Assembly: GCF_027596085.1 (NCBI RefSeq)
Contig: NC_072469.1
Span: 17,738,238-17,802,237, forward strand
Direction: 5' to 3'
Source: Anoplopoma fimbria
Taxonomy: Eukaryota > Chordata > Actinopteri > Perciformes > Anoplopomatidae
DNA length: 64,000 nucleotides
Positions 49,840-60,419 of this stretch are shown here, piece by piece. The notes under the pieces are model-generated. The model was not told the origin of the DNA. It saw only the letters and a list, made by a program, of their open reading frames with translations, and did not search any database. Positions within the stretch are counted from its first letter, which is position 1. Every line of letters starts with the position of its first letter. Position numbers and translations under genes: made by a program.

Positions 49840-49995
49840 GGTTACCTTTATGGAAACATTATTCCTTGACTGCTCCCTGGCAGGAGTTCATTACAGCTCA
49901 GCCTAACGTTGAAATATTCTCTGTAAAATGTCAGCGTATGTAAATGAGGACTCAGCCCTCATTCGCGTGTCATGTTTTGTTAAAAGTTGTTGCAA
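49840..49995. promoter_or_regulatory. Candidate CNE
   Basis: GGAGTTCATTACAGCTCAGC, CTAACGTTGAAATATTCTC, GCGTATGTAAATGAGGACTC and CCTCATTCGCGTGTCATGTT in compact, non-repetitive order. Confidence 0.38.
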
Positions 49996-50499
49996 CCTTT
50001 CTTTCCTACTTATTCCTAGATTTTCTTTGGCCCTTCCTCATCACTGAGGATACAGTTCACTTCCAAAATGATACATATCCTTTTTGGAAAAAAACTAATC
50101 AAAAGAAATAATATGCACATATTATATTACATACAAATGTTGACACTATAAACATGAAGAAATACTGTTTTATTGTTTTTTTTATTATATAATGAACCCT
50201 CAAAGAGAGCATTGAATAATTTGATCAATTAATAATTTTCTTAGATATTTTGTAAGTTTTTACTTTTTTAAGGAAATAATATTTTAATGTGAAATAAAAT
50301 TCATATGACTGGATGTCTGTTTTACCAACATTCTAAAGACGTCAAACTAAACACCAAGTAATCGATTTCCAGTGTAATGTGGTCGTATTAATATCTGTAC
50401 TAGTAGACCATATTAAATCATGTTCAACAGCATTGATTCCTGAGGGCAGTTTAAATATTAGTGAGCATTAAATCAATATCAATGCAGGCTGTTGTTACA
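49996..50499. other. AT-rich spacer, no gene seen
   Basis: Very AT-rich. Nothing supported. Confidence 0.6.
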
Positions 50500-51300
50500 C
50501 TCTAAAAAGGCATGATTCAACATTTATGCAAAACAACAGCTAAACTCTGGCATAATGTCTTGGCTGGTGCCATCCTCACTGTGCGGGCCCTGTGGCTACT
50601 CCGAATGATCAGAATGGATAGAGCTTCCATTCACAGGCATCCATGTGTGCCCAGTAGCTCAAAGCTTCGACTAGTTGCCCAGTCATCCCCAAATGTGATC
50701 GCTAGCACAACTCAACACAAGACCGAGCGCCGAATGCTACGCTAATGCTGAAACACCACCCACTTCCTGCTGTATAAACCCGCAGTGTCTGTGCTGATGA
50801 TGTTCACACTCAAAAGCTCTTTTTCTTTTCGGGGCAAGTCTGAGGCAGACTTAGAAGCAGGGCTTTATGGTTAATAATTTCAATCTTTGAGGGGGGCTTG
50901 TCTTAACTTACGTTGCTATGCATGTATGAATGCATCGACTTCTCAGTGTTGCATTGTCAAAAATGTATTTTCATTCAGGGATGCAGAACATGCCAACTAG
51001 TTCACCTAGAGCTGTGAGGAATGGGGGTTTGGTGCATTGTGAAAAAGAACGCCGCAGTACTCCCATATTCAGCAGTCAGCTCCACGCTCTGCTTTGTGCC
51101 CCTACTGTACCCCCATGCACGGGCTGAATCTGTGGAGGCTCTGTCAGCCTAATGAAAATTACATTCACACCCGCGCCACTTCTGCCTATACAGTCTACAT
51201 TATGCAACAGATGAGCACTGGGGCCAGGGTGTCTAAGTTTGATAGCATTTCTTAAGCAGGATCAAACTGGAAGCGCGGGAGGAGTGTTGGCAGTGATGTG
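50500..51300. promoter_or_regulatory. Candidate CNE cluster
   Basis: Patches at 50,540-50,710 (GCCATCCTCACTGTGCGGGC, GCTTCGACTAGTTGCCCAG) and 50,990-51,300 (CAGCCTAATGAAAATTACAT, TTCACACCCGCGCCACTTCT). The + frames 50,512-50,745 and 50,930-51,127 are unrecognised. Confidence 0.3.
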
Positions 51301-51870
51301 AATTTGATGAGTTCAACAGTAAAAATATTCACTTTTCTGGTATAATAAGAATGACAAACAGGTCGGCGCTGGGTAGATTTTTGGAGACTTTTTCGGGGGG
51401 GGGGGATAGTCTTTGCAATATCATTACGTGGGGTAAAATTGATATAAAAATGAACTTTTTGGAATAATTGACTCGGTGTTCATAACGAGAGGGGATCCCG
51501 TCATTTGTTATGAGCCAAATGTATGCTACAATATAGGAAATCCAGTTAGGGGAAAAGTGATGAGTTTCAGGAAGGCACTGAAATCTACATGCAAATGCAT
51601 AATAATCACACATCTACAATATTGCAATGTTAAGAAAAAAATACCATGAATTCAATTATCATGTGGGCTGGAATAATCATAATGTTATTGGAAACTCAAT
51701 TACGGAGGCAAGCCATGTCTGGAAATTAGCTGAACTTAGCTAAGGCAAGTCAGCCCCTTGAATTCATCAAGTATGGATTATCACAATATTACATGTTCAC
51801 TTTGATTCTGCTGTCCAAAGACAAACATTCACAGTCACTGCTGCACACTCCCCACCTTTGTTTTATTCAT
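51301..51870. promoter_or_regulatory. Candidate weak CNE
   Basis: After a G10 run (51,396-51,405), the sequence has AACTCAATTACGGAGGCAAG, AATTAGCTGAACTTAGCTAA and CTTGAATTCATCAAGTATGG. The reverse frame 51,329-51,613 crosses the G run and is unrecognised. Confidence 0.3.
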
Positions 51871-51879
51871 GAACTGCGC

Positions 51880-52320
51880 TCTGATCTATTATACATACAA
51901 AACTGATTCTATGCTGATCGCCTCGGGCTAAGAGGCTCAGACATAGAATTAATTATATTATATACACATGCATGATAATTGTGTACGATTCGGTCAAACA
52001 CAGAGGTATTTCTCTATGTGTGATTACCATTGTTGCTTCAGCGGCAATTATTTTCATTATTGTTGCTAATATTGTTAATGTTATTGTTTTCTCATTAGAG
52101 CATTTCTCTGGGGCTTATTTTTAAGATATTAGGATGTATGTGACCGCTACTCTGGAATAAATCATGGCGTTGGCTGATGAGGCCCATGACATTAATACAT
52201 AAACGGCACGCTCATATAGCAAGAAAATTACTTTGAAATTAAACACCAGGCTAGCACAGGTCGGGCACAGGAAATAGAGATAAGGGTGCTAATTCATTAA
52301 AAAATATTAATGAAATATCC
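51880..52320. promoter_or_regulatory. Strong candidate enhancer-like CNE, about 440 bp
   Basis: The most enhancer-like block by eye. It has GATCGCCTCGGGCTAAGAGG, GAATTAATTATATTATATAC, GCATGATAATTGTGTACGAT and GCGGCAATTATTTTCATTAT, then serial ATTGTT/TGTTAAT words at 52,050-52,090. It ends with GGAATAAATCATGGCGTTGG, ACATTAATACATAAACGGCA and GGTGCTAATTCATTAAAAAA. There are many homeodomain and SOX-like cores, no simple repeats and no open frame. Confidence 0.48.
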
Positions 52321-53035
52321 CCCTCTACACAGTGTGTGTGGAGACAACCATACTTTTGAATATTGCAACATTAAAAGTATTTCCTCTGGCTGATATGAAG
52401 GGTAGATCGTTCTTTATTATAAATACTATATTGGTTGATACTGGAGCTCTGCTTTCCATGCCTGAGCATGATTGAAAATATCATTTCCACTTGGTACTGG
52501 GAGCGTCATGCATGGTTTGGTTATCAAATTCCAACACACACTGCAAGGTCCAATATGATTGCACCCCAAGATTGTCCAAAGACATTTACAATAAATATAT
52601 TGGGTTTATGTAGAGTTTACTATGAAAAAAGTCCTACGGAGGTCAATTGCATGCCTGGGTGGTATTTCTAGTATAAGATATTGTATTTAGGCATGGATCA
52701 TGGAAAAAAGGTGAAAGGATCTGTATTGATATTTGCATAGATCCATTTACAATGTGAGTGTGTTGTATGGGGATGTTTGTAAATGTATATGGAAGCCAAA
52801 GCATATTGTGTTCAGTGTCAACCACAGAAAAAGCTTCATTTTTCACCTTTCAACTACCTTCTAATTGTGATTTAACTTGTCAGGCATGTCAGCAGAACAA
52901 AACCTTTTAAACTAGCTAGCAAGATAAGGACAAAAAAGGAGAATCAAGTGCAGGAATTTCTTTTTTTCTGCTGTCCAGCATCAATGATTCTAGAAATGTA
53001 TGTGTTCTTGTCTTTATGTTTGTATCGGTGTCTGT
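52321..53035. other. Spacer, no gene seen
   Basis: AT-rich. Frames 52,435-52,671 (+) and 52,643-52,846 (-) are unrecognised. Confidence 0.5.
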
Positions 53036-53039
53036 GTTT

Positions 53040-53350
53040 TGTCAACTTCCAGAGTTCCTTTCAGTTCACTCTGTCACCAGCCTAACCGCTGTTCCCCCTG
53101 CACCGCTGCCTGCCATGGCTGAGCTGGGGAACATGCAGCCTCGCTCCGAGACGACTTCAATCCCCTATTATCAGGAGAGCGCACATTGCCGCTCACAAGG
53201 GTTTAATTTATTTGTGCCTGTTTCAGCCCAAGATTAAAGTTTAATTGGCGCTGACTGGCAGCTCCCAAGTTTTGACTAATTCTCCTTATCGGGAATCCTT
53301 ACCGAGTAGCTGTGGGCAATGTGAGGCCTGCCTGCCTGCCTGCGTGCGTG
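53040..53350. promoter_or_regulatory. Candidate CNE
   Basis: GAGACGACTTCAATCCCCTA, TATCAGGAGAGCGCACATTG, CAAGGGTTTAATTTATTTGT, AAAGTTTAATTGGCGCTGAC and TTTGACTAATTCTCCTTATC form a compact, non-repetitive block. The short + frame over it is unrecognised. It ends in CCTGCCTGCC simple sequence at about 53,328. Confidence 0.42.
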
Positions 53351-53362
53351 GCAGCAGTGCCC

Positions 53363-53389
53363 CACACACACACACACACACACACACAC
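53363..53389. repeat. (CA)13 microsatellite
   Basis: A 27-bp pure run, followed by CAGAGACACA units. Confidence 0.95.
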
Positions 53390-53835
53390 TCAGAGACACA
53401 CAGAGACACACATGCAGTCAACATACTAATCCCTTATTTTAATTGGTCGATACATCGAGTACCTGTGACTCCATGTTTATTTGAGTTGTGGGTTTTAAAG
53501 GTGTGTACGCAAGTGTGGATGCAATCATGAGTGTTTGTGTTTGTGCATATGTTTGTGTGAGCGGTAATACATGTAATACTGTCATTTCTCCTTGGCAAGG
53601 CCCCCGCAAGCTTCTGGATTGTTGGGTAATTAGACATGTATCGTTTTATTTACTCCAGACTTCATAATTGATTTGTAAAGGTGGAACTATTGTGCTTTAG
53701 TGCAGACTGCACAAACTGAGTCTTTGTGACTTCAGTGATATATAGGAATGTACACATTTAAAAGTGAAATGTCTCAGATAGTGTTGCAAGCACTAGAAAA
53801 ATGCCGGGGTTAAAAAAACACAACAACATTGGATT
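53390..53835. other. Spacer, no gene seen
   Basis: GT-rich at 53,500-53,565. Nothing supported. Confidence 0.5.
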
Positions 53836-53839
53836 GTGG

Positions 53840-54330
53840 GCTGATGCGGCTTGTGCTGCCACATTTTCCATGAATCGTTCTAGCATAAATCATTATAAAG
53901 TGCATTACCGTAGAGGGATCGCATTTCCATAAGTGCGTGTTTATGCCAGAGTGATACACAAGCGTAAATAACACTGATAATCTCAGCCTGTGTTTGATCA
54001 GCCAAATCTGAGTCTGAGGGTGCAATCATTTGTGACCTGTAATATTAGTGGCAGCTATTAAAAGCTGTGGAGGATTTGCAAAGCTTCATTTAGTCCGTCG
54101 GGGAGATGTGCGTGAAATAGAGTTCCTTTGGTCGTAACTAATGTCTCTAATTCTAATGAGCAGAGCTTCTGTGTTGCAGCTACATGCTCCTAAACTGGGA
54201 AGCACAGTATTAAGAGCGTACTCGTGAGGGCAAATGGACCCGAGTTCAAAGTCCTCGGCTTTGATCAGGCATGCAGATGTACACATTGGCACAAAAGCCT
54301 GTATCAAACGATTCTACTGATTTACTATTT
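53840..54330. promoter_or_regulatory. Candidate CNE cluster
   Basis: GCATTACCGTAGAGGGATCG, GATACACAAGCGTAAATAAC, CTGTAATATTAGTGGCAGCT, GTCTCTAATTCTAATGAGCA and AAGAGCGTACTCGTGAGGGC in non-repetitive context. Reverse frames here are unrecognised. Confidence 0.35.
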
Positions 54331-54934
54331 CTATGTGTGGTTGAACACACAACTCCCTTTCATCCTATCAAAATAATTATGATAAACTAAAAATGTCATG
54401 AAATTTGCAACAGCAAGTTTCGGCAAATTTGAATATATGGGTTTGATACTTTTCCAATAAGAGTGACATTTATAGAGTGTAAGGAAGGGGAGGAAATTCA
54501 GGACTCGAAAAAAGGAGAAAAGGAGGAAATACAAGTTAGGAAGGGGAATGGGAATGAAAATGTTGGGAAAAGTGGGAAGGAAACGAGGGTGATTGAGTCG
54601 TCCTGGCCAGTTGAAAGCAGTTTCTCACCTGCCAGAGCAAATCTTGGATAATGGCAAACTCACAGGTAGCATGAGCGCTGTGTCCAGCTGGAGACCGCAG
54701 GCTCCCCTCTAATGCAAATAATGTGTTAATACACTGTCCCTAAGCGTATTACAGGGATGGACTGTGCAATGACACATGCCACGGCTGGCTATAGGCTACC
54801 TGTGTGAGTAAAGGGGACAACGTGAAAACACACATAAGCATATGTGAACACAAACACATAGATCTCCAATTTGTGCTGACGCGGAACAACGTGGGCAGCT
54901 AACATTTGAGGAATTATCATCATTTCGTATAAAT
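54331..54934. other. Spacer with purine-rich patch
   Basis: GGA/GAA-rich DNA at 54,480-54,590. A more complex patch at 54,640-54,800 (CCTCTAATGCAAATAATGTG, an octamer-like word) may be a short CNE. Confidence 0.45.
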
Positions 54935-55033
54935 TTCTTAAGTGAGAAAATTTAAACTAATCTCATATCTTTCTGTTAAATGTGAAGTTACACCAGGAAA
55001 GAGTTAGCTGGAAGCCGCAGGAAACAGCTAGCC
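54935..55033 (+). mobile_element. Half of a GCTTAGCTTAGCATAAAG-family repeat, forward
   Basis: AATCTCATATCTTTCTGTTA, ATGTGAAGTTACACCAGGAA, GAGTTAGCTGGAAG and GGAAACAGCTAGCC follow the order of the repeat at 18,501 but are diverged. It stops where the family would continue with TGGCTCTGTCC. Confidence 0.55.
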
Positions 55034-55059
55034 AAGTAAATTTGTAATAAATAGACCAG

Positions 55060-55201
55060 ATATGACATGTTAGTTAGTAAGCTTAAGAGGTGCTGATAGG
55101 TGGGAATTTAAACCTTTGGATGAAGCCAGGCTAATGTGTCCCCCTGTTTCAAGCCTCATATTTAGTGGTAGTGTCTTTCTTGCTAACTCTTAGCAAGAAA
55201 T
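55060..55201 (-). mobile_element. GCTTAGCTTAGCATAAAG-family repeat, reverse
   Basis: Read on the minus strand this gives CTTGCTAAGAGTTAGCAAGA, TAAATATGAGGCTTGAAACA, GGGGGACACATTAGCCTGGC and CAGCACCTCTTAAGCTTACT. These are the start, middle and end of the same family. It faces the forward half at 54,935-55,033, making an inverted pair. Confidence 0.6.
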
Positions 55202-55678
55202 TCATGTAAAAGTTTCCAAATTTAAAAACAAAATCTTCAAAGTGTCAGTTTCCCCAAATATCAAAACCCCTATTTTTGTTACTGACCTTTAGAGCTTTTG
55301 GGAAACCTAGCATATCAAAATCGTTTTATGTAAGTGTGGACAAAATTAGAGGGAAAATTTGACACATACCTGCAATCACCATCACAACTGATTTAGGACA
55401 GATGTTTTTTTTTTTTCTTTTGAGACCAGACAGCAAGCTGGTTGGATTGTAGAAGAAGATACTTGTGAATGTTGGTTTGAGGTTGCCGTTGTGATTGCTA
55501 AGATGGCCCCTGAGCATCACACATCCGCACTAAAAAAGAAAGAGAGGGCGAGGACACACATGAACTGATTAACACAAACACACACATGAACATACACTCT
55601 TTAAGACTTGGGGAGACTCTTAGCTGGGAGTCATTATTCGGAGCTTTGGAATCAGATGGGAATGGCGTGTGTCTGCTA
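55202..55678. other. Spacer, no gene seen
   Basis: AT-rich with a T12 run at 55,406-55,417. The reverse frame over it is unrecognised. Confidence 0.5.
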
Positions 55679-55699
55679 TGTGTGTGTGTGTGTGTGTGT
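55679..55699. repeat. (TG)10 microsatellite
   Basis: A 21-bp pure run. Confidence 0.93.
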
Positions 55700-55724
55700 C
55701 AAGGGTGTAAGTGTGAAGGGGCTG

Positions 55725-55885
55725 TCAGTGCGTTGACATGGGGGAGGTTGTCCCTAATGAATCCCCCAGGTCTGAGGGTCTTCCATTGACGGCTGCTAAT
55801 TTCACCTGACATTGCCGAGTGCCGCTGAGCACGGCCTGGCAACCAATCGGCACGCATCAGTCTCAATCAGGAGGAGATGCCCCCT
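55725..55885. promoter_or_regulatory. Candidate CNE
   Basis: GTTGTCCCTAATGAATCCCC, GACGGCTGCTAATTTCACCT, GAGTGCCGCTGAGCACGGCC and GGCAACCAATCGGCACGCAT. It includes a CCAAT word and several CpGs. Confidence 0.4.
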
Positions 55886-56412
55886 CTCTGGTGCCCGACA
55901 CACAAACACAAACACACACGCTCACACCACTTAAATCAGGGTCAGGGCTGGTATCAGTGATTCCACAAGTCTCATCCCCTAGGAGAGCACCTGATCCTGA
56001 CCAGGAGGAGACGGCTTTGCTGAGTCTAACTCTTCCTGATCTGCAAGCGCTAAATACTGCTCCGACTCGCTTGTCACATCTGTCACACCTGATGAAGAGA
56101 GGGCTATCAAGTTTTGGAAGAAACACCTCGATGTATTCGCTGGGGCCTCTTCTCAAAGGCAAAAAACTCTTGATGACATCACCTTGGCTTATTGCCACCT
56201 TTTGCACGCCCCATGACAACTCTTCTAAAACACTGTGTGCGCCACCTGAGGAGTGGCGGAGTGGCTTCTTCTCAAGCTGAAGTCAAGCAGCACCAAACAA
56301 ACAGCACATAGTTGACAGGTGGTGTTACGCTGCTGAGCTGAAGCACAGGGGAGGCTCAGCCAAGTAACAGGGTTGCCAACTATGGTATAACACCATCCAA
56401 GGAAACTGTGGA
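55886..56412. other. Spacer crossed by a 153-codon open frame, not supported as a gene
   Basis: The longest open frame of the window (55,819-56,280, +) crosses CA-rich simple sequence and part of the CNE-like block. Its peptide has no recognised domain, there are no flanking splice signals, and a reverse frame of 118 codons overlaps it. I read the length as chance in GC-balanced DNA. Confidence 0.5.
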
Positions 56413-56439
56413 TGTGTGTGTGTGTGTGTGTGTGTGTGT
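56413..56439. repeat. (TG)13 microsatellite
   Basis: A 27-bp pure run. Confidence 0.95.
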
Positions 56440-56639
56440 ACAGGCTTTTAATAGCTGTAAGTCTTGTGTTTGTGTGTGTCCTCCAGTATTCAAAGATGGT
56501 GTCAGTGGATTGACTGGAGTAAGAGCACTTCACAGTATCTGCTGGTCAGCTGTGCAACAATAACCCAACAAACATCTCTTTAAGTCATAAATGTGACAAA
56601 TGCACAAACATCTTCTGCCTCCATCATCCTCCCATTGGT

Positions 56640-57010
56640 CCTATTATTTAGCCCTTTTTTCAAGGTCGTTACTGCGGGGCACGAAATTTTTTTCCTTTCC
56701 GCAGTCCAACGTCGAGTTATGATGAACAAATTGCAAGGCGGGAGTTGTTTACAGGAGGAAACAAAACAAGAAACAATGTTGAAAAATGGGCGCCGCAGTT
56801 AGTTTTTTCGCAAAAACAATTAATGTCGCTTGCGGTGGGCAAAAGCGCTCGCGGCCAGAACCCATCTCTCGTTCTCCTCAGCTTGTGTATGTAGTCGACG
56901 TCGCGGGTTTCTCACTGTGTCAAGAAAGAACATATTCAAATGTGTATGGCTATTAAATGTTAATTTGCACAACAGATGAATGTCAAGTACGGTGCTTCAT
57001 CAACAAAATG
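56640..57010. promoter_or_regulatory. Candidate CNE, CpG-rich, FOX/SOX-like words
   Basis: GGAGTTGTTTACAGGAGG (FOX-like TTGTTTAC at 56,745), AAGAAACAATGTTG (SOX-like), GGGCGCCGCAGTTAG, CAAAAACAATTAATGTCGCT, AAAAGCGCTCGCGGCCAG and TAGTCGACGTCGCGGGTTTC. It is locally the most CpG-rich part of the AT-rich right half, though too short to call a CpG island. Confidence 0.42.
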
Positions 57011-57399
57011 CCCCTCTGTTTCAGTATGCAAAGAGCTGGGTTTGCACCATGTGGAATGAGCTCTTGATTTAGGCATTAACAGACCTCAAGCTCATTTATT
57101 TTGAAGTTTTTAAAAGTTTCCTCTTCTTTGACACCACACTTCACATTCATACAGGAGCCCCGGACAAACAGAGGGCAATCAGCAGCTCAAATAAGACGAA
57201 AGAGGATGAAATGCTTTCCTCAAGAGTGACACAAGTAGAGTTCCACAGTAGTGGAGAATAAGTACTCCTCACCTATTCAAGCACAAAATGATTAAACTTG
57301 TTGGCTCAAAATCAACACTTGACTGGTGACTATCAAAACAATTCTGCCTTGCCACTTGTATCAACTTATTATTTCTCTATTTCCTCTGTATTATTTTCT
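57011..57399. other. Spacer, no gene seen
   Basis: Ordinary mixed sequence with no supported feature. Confidence 0.5.
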
Positions 57400-57690
57400 G
57401 TTTAGAACTTAATCTTGGGCAAACAGCTTGAATTGGCCACCGTCCAGGAGTGACTAATGGTGGTTGCTCATGCAGCGCGGGTGTTGACGTTGAAGGGTGT
57501 TGACCCGTTATTGACAAATGTCACAAAATAAACCAAATCACTGGAGATGTTTTAATACGACCAGCTTAGTGCGCTGACTGATGGAGATTATCATAGCAGT
57601 TGTGAAGAGTTGTTCCTCTCAACACATGATTGAGAATTTCAAATCCAAACTCAAACAACGTCTAAGATTCAGTCATGTCTTATGGAGGCC
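57400..57690. promoter_or_regulatory. Candidate CNE
   Basis: GCTTGAATTGGCCACCGTCC, GTGACTAATGGTGGTTGCTC, GTGTTGACCCGTTATTGACA and CAGCTTAGTGCGCTGACTGA, non-repetitive. Confidence 0.33.
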
Positions 57691-57964
57691 TTCATTGTTA
57701 TGGAACATTCTCTTTGTCAGTTTGTTTTAGCCTATGGCACTGAACTTTTCTTTTACTTTTATCCTTTTATATTTTTTTTACAAGGCCTTGCCTCATATGG
57801 GGATTGAAAAAATCCCAATTTTTGACTGCATTTTATAAATGAATTGATCTCGTAGATAGAAAACAATAGCTAGTTCAAAAACAAAAAAATAGAATGAGGC
57901 TTTAGCCTTTAACTGTAACTCAGCCATGAAGCATTGTCCAGACATGAGTCACCCCTCTTCTCTT

Positions 57965-57966
<2 letters not shown>
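57691..57966. other. AT-rich spacer
   Basis: AT-rich with T-run near 57,770. Nothing supported. Confidence 0.55.

Positions 57967-57998
<32 letters not shown>
57967..57998. repeat. (AC)16 microsatellite
   Basis: A 32-bp pure run. Confidence 0.96.
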
Positions 57999-57999
<1 letters not shown>

Positions 58000-58002
<3 letters not shown>

Positions 58003-58446
58003 GTGCTCCTGTCAGTAGTGCTCAGGTACGTACAGGGCGTAAGCACCTGACAGCTTCTCCCAACCACATCTGCAATGGAGTCGCATCACGCACACACTTA
58101 CACCCGAGTTGCTGAAACAGAGACTGAAGAAGGAAACGGTTTTCCACGCCTCGTACCGGAGCCTGAGCTGATGTCGCTTGACACGATCAAAAACAAAGCT
58201 CAGTGTTTCTCCGCCGCTACGTTAAGCATCGAGGCCGGAGTGTCAGGCCTTACCTGCTTCCTGTTTGAAGGCTCCATGGAAACACATTGTGACGACGCCA
58301 CCTGGTCAGTGTCGGCAGAAGTCAGCATGAGGAACATAGGAGAAAGAAGGAAAGGGGAGGGGGAGAGACCTGGAAGAAAGGCAGACTATCCTCATATACT
58401 CTACTGCATTGCTTCAGGAATCTGTTGTCCATTTCACAAATATTGA
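58000..58446 (+). other. Block with a 123-codon open frame, coding status doubtful
   Basis: The frame (58,075-58,446) starts at an ATG after ACATCTGCA. It encodes an acidic stretch with TRVAETETEEGNGFPRLVPE and later a Gly/Lys/Arg-rich purine-derived part. No domain is recognised and no splice partner is seen. The DNA is CpG-containing (58,130-58,320) and may instead be a CNE. Confidence 0.2.
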
Positions 58447-59195
58447 TTATTTTGTTCTTAAACAGTAACATGCTGTACTGTTGGCAAATGTTAGTTTGTC
58501 CAAAACACTGACCTTTGCACTTTATTAGGACAATTGTGGAATTAAATGTTCTTGTATTTAATGTAAATCCCCCAGGATTAGAGTTATAAATAGCTTGCTT
58601 TATCACAACTTTTTTTCTGTATACCTGGATCATGATGATGTACACGGGGACTAAAAGGCAGTTGGTGTTAGGACACAAGTGAGAGGTAAAGCCCTGAAAG
58701 ATTCATTCATCTCTTGAGCCTGCTGCTTAGTGGGTTTTTTTTTTTGGATGCATTGTTGTCAAATGGTAACACACTGAGGCTACAGAGCCATGTAATGCCT
58801 TCAGGGGGTTTATTAATCTATCCATTTATTGAGCTTCTTTTGCATTTTATGAAGTTTGAAACATTAACATTCAGAGGGTTCAGTGGGCTATCATAAAGTG
58901 ACCATTTGCTTAATATAAACCATTTAAATATGTGCATGATTCAAGTTACAGCTGCTGTAAAGAGTCAGCCTGTAGTTTTTTTTTTTAAGAAAGAGAAATA
59001 CATAATAAGTATCTGCTGGAGTCTTTTCTCGTCTCAGTGTTTCCTGGCACAATCTGACTAAAGAAAACACCACTGAAACAATTATGCTGGCTGCTATAGT
59101 TCACTCGTAGCATCTTCAGAAAATCGGGAAATCAAAAATGTGAACAATTGCAGTCTGATTAAAGTAGGGCATTGCAACAGAAGAGCAAAACGATA
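58447..59195. other. AT-rich spacer, no gene seen
   Basis: T-runs at 58,733 and 58,977. The 118-codon reverse frame (58,322-58,678) is unrecognised. Confidence 0.5.
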
Positions 59196-59460
59196 AAGAA
59201 GAGCAGAATGCTTGTGTGTGTTTTCAGCCTTCGCCCAAATTGAGGCCACACTTTTAAGGTCAGCAGAGTGCGAGGAAGTGCAGCGGGTTGCAGAATGTTG
59301 CTGGCACTTAGCTTGGCGCACTTCTGAACCTCGTAGACGTCTGTGGCAAGGTCACCGCAGGAAGCACAAATGGGAGTTGATGGCTCCGTTGTTCCGTGTC
59401 ATCCGCCGTGCTCTCCACCATACTATTTAGGGACGGCGCTACTGAGCGCAGCTGACATCA
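59196..59460. promoter_or_regulatory. Candidate CNE
   Basis: GCCTTCGCCCAAATTGAGGC, GCGCACTTCTGAACCTCGTA, GATGGCTCCGTTGTTCCGTG and GGGACGGCGCTACTGAGCGC. Overlapping frames on both strands are short and unrecognised. Confidence 0.3.
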
Positions 59461-59770
59461 TGCACATACACACACAAAGGAGGCAGGCAATATTAAAAAA
59501 GCGTTGCAAAAATAGAGCCTGGCCCGACATTATTAAGACACAAGCTTCAGTTAGCCCACACAATGTGATGATGTGATATAATTGATGCGTTTCCTGTCTT
59601 CAACCAGAGAGAGCTTTTCATGCTGGCCTACACAACATCCTTGTGTCCTACAAGTATTTTTTGTGGGCTAGTTCTTTCACCATTTTATAAATGCAAAAAG
59701 ATAATGGAAATTCATGATGAGAGGCCAGAGTGGTCCTGATCCTCCACTCACCCTTTTTTCTACTCAAGAC
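59461..59770. other. Spacer, no gene seen
   Basis: Mixed sequence leading to a poly-T tract. Confidence 0.5.
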
Positions 59771-59793
59771 TTTTTTTTTTTTTTTTTTTTTTT
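59771..59793. repeat. T23 homopolymer
   Basis: An uninterrupted run. Confidence 0.96.
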
Positions 59794-59929
59794 CTACTTT
59801 GCGAATGCATTGTTTTACTGCAAATTATAACCATAAAAAGCCTCTGATCCCCCATTCTGTTAAATTAATAGAATTACGCAAAAAATGTAATGATAGCAAT
59901 TAAGTCTTGAAAATGCAAATTTTATAGTC

Positions 59930-60120
59930 AAGGACGATTACCTCATTTATAGCATGTGCTGGAATGATGCCAGACGAAGGTAATTTAGATCCGGGTTGCT
60001 CACGGTTACATCATGATGAATATGAGACGAGCGGGGCCTCATCACGCACCTCAAGTCGCCCGACTCTCAATCAAATGGAGGGGCCGGGGCGGAGTTTAGG
60101 GCAATGAGGGAACGTGAACG
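59930..60120. promoter_or_regulatory. Candidate CNE
   Basis: GGAATGATGCCAGACGAAGG, TAATTTAGATCCGGGTTGCT, ATGATGAATATGAGACGAGC and CACCTCAAGTCGCCCGACTC. CpG-containing and non-repetitive. Confidence 0.42.
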
Positions 60121-60419
60121 CTGTCAGGGACAACCCTTCTGCAGGAAAGAAAGACATACATCTGGAGTAAATGGGACTGAGGGAGGGTGAAAATCGCAGG
60201 TATTCTCTAAAAGGTGGGAGTGCTAGGGCATTTAAAATGACTGCAATGGGCACTTCTTCACTGACCATAAGCTTTAAAGGGCCTGCTCTTGACTTCTGTG
60301 ACTTCACAAATATTATGCATTCCAGCAACTCCTCGACAGAAATTGTAATGTGTTTTACAATGAATGCTGACATTTTAGAGCCAAATGGATTCTAACACAG
60401 GTTTGATGGAAGCCTCCCA
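60121..60419. other. Spacer, no gene seen
   Basis: Overlapping opposite-strand frames (60,071-60,373 minus, 60,171-60,395 plus) are unrecognised. No splice context. Confidence 0.45.

Noticed and set aside
55819..56280. Longest open frame of the window (153 codons)
   Set aside because: It crosses CA-rich simple sequence, has an overlapping 118-codon reverse frame, no recognised domain and no splice context. Chance in GC-balanced DNA is sufficient.
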